Part shown: positions 46,401 through 58,400 of the stretch, in pieces
Layout: each line of letters starts with the position of its first letter
Numbering within the stretch: the first letter of the stretch is position 1
NCBI RefSeq assembly: GCF_029784155.1
Contig: NC_073693.1
Coordinates: 233,259,102 to 233,323,101 of the forward strand
From: Uranotaenia lowii
Lineage: Eukaryota; Arthropoda; Insecta; Diptera; Culicidae
DNA: 64,000 nucleotides
Direction of reading: 5' to 3'
The notes under the pieces: model-generated
The model's database searches: none
The model's input: only the letters and a program-made list of their open reading frames with translations
What the model was told of the DNA's origin: nothing
Translations under genes and position numbers: made by a program

Positions 46401-49400
46401 CATTTAACTTTTTTACAAAATCCGAGAAATGGACATAACTTAACATGGAAAATCAATTGGGTATGATTCTATGATTATTTGACACACCATCCTCCTTTCA
46501 GTGAGTAGGTACATGGGAGAAGGGGGGTAAGGCCAATACAATTTTGTTAGCATAAGTTCTCAATATATGCTATAGAAGCCAACAAATGGAAACAAATATG
46601 GCATGGAAAGGTACTTGGTTACGAGATATGTTTCTACGATTATTATAGACCCTTACGCTTTACAGTGTAGAGACGGGAAGAAACGAAGGGCTCCATATAA
46701 TGTTTTTGTGAAGATTTAAAACTTATTAACCAATGGAACTATATCTCATATAAGAGGATTTTTGGGAACGAAAAAAATGGATATGATTATTAAAGATCAC
46801 GATCTCCATTCAGTAAGGGGTGAAGGGAAGGACAGAGGGGGGGGGCTCTCTCATCAGTTTTTTAGCATAAATCCAGAACAATTCAAGCAAAAACGACCAT
46901 ATTTTATAAGTTAGATGGTTTGCAAACGATTAATTTGGGACCCTGCTTTTTTAGGACGAAGCTTAAGGAAAAAGATAAAAATTATCATATCTTTAACACA
47001 AATTTATAGATCAAGATTCAGAATATAAGTTTAAGTCATCTTTACGTGCAAATCGAAACTCCAGCTGCAGCTCTCATTTTATAGAGGTTGCTTATGAATT
47101 ACGTTACAATTTGATTTAGATAAAATAATCCCAACAAAACAATAAAAATTTAAATAATTCCTGAAAATAGCATTTGATTTTGAAAGGTGTAGCAAAGCAC
47201 ACCGGGTCAGCTAGTTATTTAATAAAATACTATAAGGTTTGCCATTTTCAAATTAAAAACTACAGTTTCCAATTGACGTTTGAAAAGTTTGAATGGACAC
47301 TCTATATTAATTCAGACCGAACGTTAACAGTGTGATCATAGTGATACGGATGAAAACTTTTTCGTTCCATCCGTTGAAATGTACGAGCAGCAATCAATGG
47401 ACTCCTAGCCGTTGGACTAAAACGAAATCGACAAAAACAACAGACAGCAAATTCCCTTGAAAAAGACCAACAAAACTGGTCGAAACGTCGGGTATTTCAA
47501 AAACCACCGATGTTTGATCTACTTTCAAGACCGAAAAAGCCAAAATAAAATTACGTAATTTTGAATGAATCATTCAGCTAAACTACAAATTTAAAGTAGA
47601 ATTTGAGTCTGTTTTGTAATCTTTTAAATGAAAAATCATAATTTTTATTTTTTTTTAAATCATCTACAGGATTTTAATCATGGAATTGATTTTCGTTGAT
47701 TTTTTTCTGTAATCTTCCTGTAAAACAAATTGCAGGGAATTCCATATCTTGTATGTATTGTTTGCCTTTTTTCGTAAGTCAAATTTCAAACTATAAAGTA
47801 AAACTTGGAATAAGTTTGCAAAAATCTAATTTGAACCACAAAATTCGAATCTATTACTTTTACATTTGAAAAATTAATTTATTTTGAGGGTTTCTTTAAA
47901 AAAACACTTATTCCATATTCAAATCAATTAAGCTATGTTCACAAATTTTTGAGCAAATTCAGTGATTTAATTTTGTTACTAAAGGTTTCCTTATATAAAT
48001 ATCTATAGCTTGTCATTTCAAAGATTTAACGATGTATTTTAAAAAGTTTCTTATTGATACGAAAAACTGTTTGTACAAAAAATTCTTCTTAATTTGTATT
48101 ATTCATGCATTGTTTGAACAAAAATATCATAGCAAAAAAATTGGTAATAAACCCCCCTCATGAGGCGGTTCTTCCTGCGGCCCTACACTAGGGCTTTATT
48201 AAACCTTACTCAATTCAATTGTTTAAGATGAAATTTTTTCGAAATTTCAAAGATCTAACTAAGAATTCTTAATTAAATCTTTTTAATATTCTCTGGAACA
48301 AGTTTAAAATTATTTGAATATTTCATTTTCATCAATTAAAGGTAAGGAGAAAGTTTTTGAAGTGGAAAAAATTAAAACTAAGTAAAAAAGTGGCAGATTT
48401 CTTTACCTTTTTATTTCTTATACATATGAAGCCCTATTGAAAATTTATAGGAAAATATAACAAAAAAAGTCTAGAACTTTTACCAAATTACTTGTTGTCT
48501 TCTAAAAAGTTGTTCCTAGGCTTAAAATCTTCACTTCAACTAAGTTCTAAGCTTTTACAGTGTTGCCAGAATTACTTATGATTTTTTTAATGGAAAATTA
48601 CATTTTTTCATAAATTTTACAACTTTAAGGCGTTTGAGGGTCGCCTTTGAGTTGTCCAATCAAATCTGCACAGTTTGATCAATATTTGAGGATGGGACTG
48701 TATAGAACCTGAAAAATCTGGCTTGTTTAAAGGTAAATTATGCAAATTAAGAAAATGCAAATAATTTTCACCTCTCTATTTGAGGAGCCCTCGGCCATGA
48801 ATTTTATATCGGAATGTTGAAAATTCATCATACACAATTATTAAGCACAATCGTAAAAAAGATAAACGAAATAAGGAAAACAACTGGTTTTGTTAAGTAA
48901 TATTTCAGCATTTTCCAAAAATTATCCTGATCTCAACCTTTTTCTAACTAATAAAAATGTGTACCTAGCGTAACATTTTTTTTAATATCAATGCCATCAA
49001 AAGATACAAATTTTTGAGCACTTAAACTTTGCTGAACAAAGTATGTTGTTTGTATCATTGTGTGAAGAGATATTTACGGTTCAATCCTTATTAAAAATCA
49101 CAATTTAGAATATTTTTAATTAATTTACCAAATTTGTCTTTATAATACCTACTTGAAAATCTAAAGAGATAATCATAAAAATATTACCTAAAATTAATTG
49201 TTTTATGAAAGTTCACACTTATGATTTTTTATAATTATCACTTTGAAATATAATTTTTGAATGAATTTTGGAAAAAACAACAATTCCTCAGCTTCCAAAT
49301 GAACCCTTCAGATCTGCAATACGATGTTAGATGAAAAAAATATGAATGAGATAAATTTGCATGTTTTTAAATGAATGATCCCAAACTTTTGACCGATACA

Positions 49401-52400
49401 CCATACTGAGGGGTGATCCCAAATTTTTGGACGATAACTTAAGTGTCTATTTTATTAATTTAAAGTACATTCTTAAATTTTTGCACGAAAACTTTTAATG
49501 ATGTTTTGAGAAGTAAAGAATAAGGATTCTAATGCAACTCAAATTTTGGTCCACCCTATCCCGAGATGATCGGCTTTGAATATTGAGTTCGATTTTTTGA
49601 AAATGCTCTAATTTTAGGTTAAGTTTAAGATACAAAACTAAAACATTATATCTGGGCAAAATACCTTCGAAAAAGTCATTGCTCATTATCTTTCAAATGA
49701 GATCAGAAGATTTGCAATATGTCCTAGGGCGGCTGAGATATAAACGATCAAAATTTGCATGTTTTTTAGCGGGTGATCCCAAACTTTTGGCCGGCAGTGT
49801 AATTGTTATGAAACTTATTAATTACGCTTGTTCTGCACACTAGCTCAAACACAACTCTGTTACGTGTCCATAATAAGAACAAACATTCACAACATAACTG
49901 ACATTAGCTACTCGTACATTCATTTTGATTTTAAGTGACCAGTCAAGTGAAATATACAATTAAGTAACGGATCATGTAAATTTTAAGTGAACATGTAATG
50001 AAATTGAACTGAGCGGCGAAATAAGTTGACATTCAGAAGGGCCAGTCACTTAAAATTTAAGTGATGAGTTAGCGAACATCGATTTGGTCACTTGAAACTT
50101 AAGCGAAATATACATTAGGCGGCATCCATAAATTATGTAACGCAAAAAATAAATGCACTTTTTTGACCCCCTCCTCCCCTTATGTCACAAATCGTAACGC
50201 TTCAACATACCCCCCTATGAAAATTATGTAACGCTAACTATAACCCCCCCCCCCCCCGTCTTCCATGATTTTAAACAATGATTTTCGAATAAAAAAAAAT
50301 ATAACATAATTTTTTAAACATTCTTTAAAACGGAATTATTATCCGTCCAAATCGCTTCTTAGTACTCATTGATGATAACTCTCTGATAAAACAAATTAAT
50401 TGTCTTATTACGGGTTGCTCTGTGCTTTTTAATTGGTGATCTACCTTGTTTACTTTATTTTGTTCAAGCAGCATAACTTGTTATGCAAAATATACGCCAC
50501 TTCATAATATTCATCGGAATAATCCGAATCAATTGAGAAAAAATAGTAAAATTTCCTTCTAAAGATTGGATTGAGTTCTTGGGGGTAAATGTACCTAATA
50601 TTCGGTTTTCCAACGGTTATTTCACGGATATCCAATACTCGTTTAGTCTATCTTAGAATCTTTGAATAGGAATGGAAACCAGTTTCAATCTTGTAGAAGC
50701 TTACAAATTTTAAGCTGATTTTGGTTTGCTTATCATTCAGCAAAAATTGCATGATATGCATGAAAGCTGCGGTTAAACTGAAATTTTTTGGAAAAAAATC
50801 GTTACGTGACGATGAGCATACCTCCCCCCCCCCCCCTCCCCTATGGCACAATTTGTAAAGCTAGAGCTTACTCCCTACCCCCCTAGGAGCGTTACGTAAC
50901 TTATGGATGCCCTCTTAGCCACTTGAATTGATAAAATTCACTGAACTTCCACTTTTAAGTGAAACTTCAAGAGAATTTTAAGTGTAAATTTGGGTTCAGT
51001 GCTCTATCGTTTCGTAATATTCAAAATAAACGTTTGTAAAATTCTAGAACAAATGGTTCTGATTCATACAAAAAAACTTTTTCTTCTATCATTGACAACT
51101 TGGACGTGACCGGCATCGTTGTCAATGAACTTGTTCTTCTTAGCCACGACAGGGACTGCTTGATTCGAAATGCTCGCAATAATTTTAATAAGTAATAAAA
51201 TGAGAAATTTAAGGATGTAAGGTGAACATGAGTTGCAAATCAAGCTAAGCTAAGCTAAATACATCAATTTATCGGACGCTGCATTTTATCCGGCTCGAAG
51301 GACCAAAATGTGATGTGCTGGGGTACCTAAGTGGACTGAATGTTCCGATGGGGTATCGAAACAAAAAAAATTCTACAATCACATTTGACATCTAAATACT
51401 TACCCTATCATATGTAACACTTTTAAAACAATAGGTATCTGTTTTCTCTTTTATCCCACAGGAACTCTCAAAATGCTCTCTGCAACGGGGCCCTCCTTAC
51501 AAACGGCCAAACCAAGGACTCCAACCTGCCCCATGGTTTGGTCCGAAAAGTGCTCAACAATAGTGAAAATGGCCAGAAGAAAGGGATGGTAAGTTGCACG
51601 TGTTCCAATGTTTAAACCATTCTCTGCCGTACTTGATAACGAACGTTGGTGTTTGCTATCAGGTGCGGCAGGTCAAGAAATCAAAGTTGTTGCCAACGTT
51701 GAATTTGAAACCTTAGTTACACGCAAAAAAACGGTTCGATTTGCTGTTAATCGGCGATGTGATATGCGTAAATTACCGGTTTCCCATCAATTTTAATCCT
51801 TATCAATGAATGGCTCATTCATGAAAGGTGCTGATCACCAATCTTGCCACACGAACAAAGTTCAAACCTTGATCTGTTTACATAACATCTGGTACAATGC
51901 TTTGATTTCCTAGTAGAACAATAATCTTATTCGCATTATCAAAATCGTTAATTAATTGGATTTTCCATTTTACGCATCTCGTTCATTTGCAGGTGGCCCT
52001 CACCCATCTACCGAAGAGACCCCCGATCGACATCGAATTCAATGAGCTGGCCTATTCCGTGTCCGAGGGTCACAAGCGAAGCTTTAAGACGATACTCAAG
52101 GGTATTAATGGGAAGTTCCGTTCCGGAGAACTCACCGCCATCATGGGCCCGTCCGGGGCCGGCAAAAGTACCCTGATGAATATTTTGGCTGGTTACAAGT
52201 GCGTTTGTTTGCTTTTTAAAATCTTCGAATGAACTAATATTTTTTTGATTTTCTCATTTTAGAACCTCCAATCTAATAGGATCTGTGTTAATCAACGGGA
52301 AGGAGAGAAACTTACGGAAATTCCGTAAGCTTTCCTGTTACATCATGCAGGACGATCGGTTACTTCCGTATCTGACCGTGCGTGAAGCGATGATGGTTTC

Positions 52401-55400
52401 GGCTAATCTGAAACTTGAAAAGGACATCTCTCTCGAATTGAAGAAGGAAATCGTGGAGGAAATCATTGACACCCTCGGTTTGCTAGAGGCAGCAAACACC
52501 CTGGCGTTGAACCTGTCCGGAGGTCAACGGAAGCGACTCTCAATCGCACTAGAATTAGTCAACAACCCACCTGTAATGTTTTTCGACGAGCCAACCAGCG
52601 GACTGGATAGTGCCACCTGTTCCCAACTGATTCATCTTCTCAAATCACTGGCCCGTGGAGGCCGAACCATCGTCTGTACCATCCATCAACCATCGGCGAG
52701 GATATTCGAAATGTTTGATAATCTTTACGTGCTGACCGAGGGTCAGTGTATCTATCAGGGTCAGGTTAACGGTCTGGTGCCGTTCCTGGCTTCCCTGGGG
52801 CTAGAGTGCCCCAGTTATCACAATCCTGCTAATTATGGTAAGCGATCAATCAATTTAATTCTTCCACTAAATAATGAAATTCTGGTTCAAAGAGCTCAAC
52901 TGGAAAAGAGATTCTGGAAACCATTGTTTATGGTAAAAAATTGAGATAGATACCTATACCTACCACAATACCTATACCACAATACTTGACACGGTTTTGC
53001 ATCTTAATCTACTGTTTTAGAACAGGTTGTTCTCGATAACATTGTTGCATCAGAACACAACATTGAAGAAGCCGAAGACTAACAGACTAACAGTAAGCTC
53101 GAAGGATGTTGTCAGACCGAATGGACAATAAGTCAAATGGACGATAGGCCGAATGGTCGTTCGGCCAAATGGTTGTTAGGCTGAATGGGCAGTAGGCCGA
53201 ATGGAAAGTGAGATGAAAAGATGTTAGACCTACTGATTTTATCATGGAATTGCGCAATGGTGCAACAAGTTATCTAGCGAAACGACCATTCGGCCCAACG
53301 TCCATTCGACTTATCGTCTTTTTAGGTTAACCGCTATTCGACCTTGCATCAGCTTCGGCCTTTACTCCATTTGGTCGAACAACCTTCGGCTAAAAAACTA
53401 ATGCACCATTGCGCTATTCCATCTAAAGTTCATACGGCCTATCATCTTTCCAATCTACTACCCGTTCGGCCCTACAACTATTCGGCCTAGTGATCATTTG
53501 ACCTTACAGCCATTCGACATAATGACTATTTGGCCAATCGTCCATTCGACTTAACGACCATTTGGTCTAGTGACCGTTCAGCCTAACATCCTATCGCCCT
53601 CTCGGTCGGACAATCATTCGATCGACATTATGACCATCCAGTGTATCGTCCGTTCGGCATAACCTTCAGCTATCAAATTCGGCCTGTTGTCCTATACTGC
53701 CAAACTTCTTCCGCCTGATAACCCATTCGGCCCAGCTTTCTAAAATCGAATCACTTTTCTTTGCAGTTATGGAGGTGGCCTGCGGAGAGCACGGAGACTG
53801 GAACAGCAAACTGGTGACGGCGGTCAACAACGGCAAGTGCAACAACTACAACCAACCGGTCCTAACTCAAAGCAGATCCCAGAAAAGCATCGCGCTGGCC
53901 GCCGAGGACCACCAGGAAAAGATCGTAAGCGCCCTGAAGTTGGGCGAGGACGATCTGGTGAAGCCGTCGGCCGCCGAGTTCACCGCCATCAATATGCCTT
54001 CGTTGGAACCGCTCAATAACGATAGTAGCAAATTCGTTAGTAGTAGTAGTAAATCCGGAGAGGAATCGTCGGCCCCGATCAGTACGGTGGCCACGGCCAC
54101 GACCACCTTGGGCGGAAGCAGCGTCGTCGGTGGTATCATTACGGGGCCCCCGGGAAGTGGCACGGCTGGATCGTCCAAGCCCACCTGTACCACCTCGCTG
54201 CTCGATTCGACGGAAAGTGTCAGTATTACGGTGCCGAAGAAGCAGTCCGGATTTCCCACGTCCGGTTGGATGCAGTTCTGGATCCTTCTGAAGCGGACCT
54301 TCATCACAATCATGCGCGATCAAACGCTAACGCAAATGAGACTGCTATCACATGTTATCGTTGGGGCAATCATCGGGATGATTTACTATGACATCGGAAA
54401 CGAGGCGTCCAAGATTATGAGTAACGCAGGATGCATCTTCTTCACCACCATGTTTACAATGTTCACCGCGATGATGCCGACCATTCTCACTTGTAAGTAG
54501 ATCTATGACACAAACTAAAAGGTCAGCGGAGTCATTATAATGTGTCAATTTTATTGTTTCAGTTCCGACCGAAATGTCCGTATTCGTACGGGAACATCTC
54601 AACTATTGGTACTCTCTGAAATCGTTCTACTTTGCCAAAACCGTTGCGGATCTTCCATTTCAAGTAAGTTCATTCTAAGTTCATTATTCACTTCTATCAA
54701 TAAGCACTACAGTGGCTCAAATTAGTATGGTAAAAAAAAGTTGTGAAATCGTGCATAAAGCTTGTATGGAATCATCCGAGTCACTCGATTCCAGGAGTCG
54801 AATGTCTCTGCAAAACCTCAATATCATATTGTTAGTAAAACATTCATTGCGATAGGGAGTTTGTTCACATGAACTAACACTTGACGTCTTCCCATCGATT
54901 TGAAATTCAGTTCAAGCATTTTCAATCTACATAGATCAACAAATTCCCGGAATGATTTCATTTTAGCGAATATAGCACCTGGTTATCTTTAGGGGAGATT
55001 GGGGATACTTGATCCCCTTTTCTTATTTTTACCATATCTTTCTGGAAAGATTTAGCAACTCGCCGTCTTTGACATTTTCTGACAGCTTGTAACTTCAAGT
55101 TTCTATGCTCCAAAAATTAGAACGATACTTGAACCCGTTGATGAACTAGAAGCATTTTCGTGGGAGTAAAAAAATTGCGATTTTTCTGAAGTTAGGGGAG
55201 ATTTGATCCCCTATTGAAAGAGACTTGATCTTTTATTCAGGAAGCCGTAATCCTTGCATAAAAATCAAACAAAACCCCAAGATAGAATGTTAATTGACTA
55301 TTTTGGTCATGTTTGTTCTCATTTCACAATTTATAGCAGACATAAGAAGAAAATACTATAACTTTGTCTCAACGCTATTAACATTGCATACTAAAAGGCG

Positions 55401-58400
55401 CTATTTTTTATAACTAAGAGAAAATTAATTATTTTTGCTCTTTTCTTCAGACAATTGTTTGATAAATATTAGTTTTTGGATAAATATTAGTAATTTCGTA
55501 ATCAGCAATCATAACGATCAATTCAGAAGAAGAATATGCCGTTTGGAAGGGGGATCAATTGTACCCAACTCTAGGGGATCAATTGTATCCATAATCAACA
55601 TTTTAGAAAACTTTTTCTGAAAAAAGTTGAGAGTTTTCCATTGCTTTGAAAATATGGCATTATGAAGTTCATTTTACGCTCGAACGATTGATACATTGGA
55701 ACAAATATTTTTTTCATAATTTTCCCATGTAAGGAACATTTTAAAGCGATGAAAAAAGATCTTCAAGTTACATTTTGTGAAATTTTTCAAACAAAGTTCA
55801 ATTACTCAAACAATTATTTTGTTAAAATTTTTTAAACTACAAGCATTGTTATTTTGCTCATTTCGGCACATTTTTTTAGAACATTTGATCTTTGTAAAAC
55901 ATTCCAGTTTCGAGATATAGCTAAGGAATCAAGTATCCCCAGGGATCAAGTATCCTCATTCTCCCCTACAAATAACAAAATTTTTACTAACGGAATTCCG
56001 TTAGTAAAAACGTTTAGTGTCGTGTCCTGTAATACGTCGTGTGTTTGTAGCATCGCAAGATCACACTCCACTTGGTCTAACCACCTCGCTCGTTGCGCCC
56101 CGCTCGTCTTGTTTCTACCAGATTCGTAGCGAAAACCTGTTTTTCAGGACAGTCGTCCGGCATTCTCGCAACATGTCCTGCCCAGCGTACCCGGCCAGCC
56201 TTCACCACCTTCTGGATACTGGGTTCGCCGTAGAGTCGCGCGAGCTCGTGGTTCATCCTTCGCCTCTACACTCCGTTCTCCTGTACGCCGCCAAAGATGG
56301 TTCTTAACACTCGTCGCTCGAATACTCCGAGTGTACGCAGGTCCTCCTCGAGCAATATCCATGTCTCGTGCCCGTAGAGAACAATCGGTATAATGAGCAT
56401 CATATACAGGTTACACTTCGTGCGAGGGCTAAGTCTTCTCGACCGCAGGTGCTCGTGGAGTCAATAGTAGGCGCAACTTCCGCTGAAAAATTCGCCGCCG
56501 AATCTCACGGCTGATGTCATTGTCTGCGGTCACCAGTAAGCTTCAGATCGTAGCTCAGTGAAACCTTTTAACCAGCCGATTACTCAGTGTTATGGACATA
56601 AAAAGCCATAGGGGAGGGAGAGGGGCTTAGAAATGACCACTGCGTACGCTTTCCCTTCAGGGATCGGGCTTTGACAACCCCTGATCGTTGAAAAACGGTG
56701 GAGGCAGGTCCTCAGACTGTCTTCCTGGAGGCAAAGACCAGGTCGATATGAGCTCTTGGGAAACCACCACTGATGGCTTGCTTCCCTCGTGGGATTGGAC
56801 TTTATTTTTAGTTGGTAACTCTAGACCCGACCTCTTATCGTAAAGACTCGGGGTTGACCACACAAACCTCTTCTCCTAAAGATTCGAGGCCTGACCTCTT
56901 TTCTAACGGCTCATCCTACTCCAATTCGAATGGATTACCCGGCGTCGAGAGCCACTCTATCCGTGGGTATTTCCGATCTTGGAATAACCCTTTTCCAACG
57001 ATTTCCACAGCGAAGAAGGTGCCCGTCGTGTGCCAGATCGAGATCAGCTTGACCTGAACTCGCGCCTGTCACGACACACATTTGGGACTTTAAACGATAC
57101 GACTCGGATGTTTTTTTCCGGCAGTGACGACATCCTACACCGACTCGAGAGGCTCGCCCGGCATCGAGAACCTCTCTACCCGTGGGTATACCCCGACATT
57201 AACCGCACTTCCTACGAAGTCCGCTACGAGGAAGGTATAGTCTTATCCCCACAGTTTCCCCCTTAGGAAGCGGCATTTCTCGGATACTCGTGGGATTGGA
57301 ACTCAAGAGACAACCACGCGTAGTTGTCTCTTCAGTGGAGGCAGGTTGTCAAAACGAGGCCAAACTCAAGACAAACACAGGCCAAGGCTCGGGGGATCTC
57401 GATCGCCTGGTTGACCGAGGTCTAAAACTCTTTCGGGAGAGACTCTGAGAAAAGCCGATTGCGGCAGCTTGACCCTGGGCAAGGCATCGGAGTGAAACAC
57501 AGAAGAAGAACAAGATAATCTCTTGTTTAAATTTCCATATTTACACTATTTACTTATTTTTTTCCTATTTACACTTTATATTTACTCTACCGTGCCATCT
57601 TCACGGCTTGGTGATTCGACTTCGATTGACTTCGGTTTTATACTCTCAGCCGGTCGGCTAATTATTGTCCGACGACTCTCCTCTCCTCTCTCGCGTCGTT
57701 CTCCTTCCAACCAGGGTTACCAATGTTCCTGATTTTGGTGGCCCAACCAGATAACCTGATAATCCTCCGTTATTCCTTGATTTTTTAAAATAAGCCTGAT
57801 TTCCCTGATTTAGTGAATATGATGGAAAATGAGTAGGACGAAACTGCATGAAAGATATTAGTGGAGGTCAAAATGTGAATTTATTTCGCATGTTCCTGAA
57901 ATTTGAAAAAAATTATGGCAACCCTGCTTCCAACTTCAGTCAACTACGCATTTAGGGTAATAAGGCTGCTCAATAGACTGAGTCGATTTGGGGTCATTTT
58001 GGAATTTCTCAAACCCTGTGGTCTAAAAAGCTTCGTATTGGTCAAAAACTCATCCATGATATTTTGCAAAATTTTTAAGTAACGTTTACATGAGTGAATT
58101 TGAACTTTTGGGTTTGTATGGGAAAATTGAATATTTTGTACTGAAAAATCAACATCACTTTTGTCTGTGGAACCGAGCCAGCTTATGGTTTTTGTGCCAA
58201 TTTATAAAATTCCTAAAGGAAATTTTCCGTTGAACAACTTTGTCGAAGACCGTAAGTTCGTATCTTATTAGGAAAAAAAAGTTATTAGCTGTTTAACAGG
58301 GGTATGTCTTTTCGCATTGATTAACAATAAATTCAATTGACATCACTGCTTGAGCCTCGTGAAGTGTTCCATGGAAAGTAGTCACGCAATACCTCGCTAG

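Noticed and set aside
51473..51588. ATG at 51473 as the transporter start
   Set aside because: Its frame does not join exon 3 in frame. The other frame joins both exon 1 and exon 3 correctly.
53862..54323. Long antisense frames
   Set aside because: Shadows of ABCG exon 5, caused by its GC-richer coding sequence.
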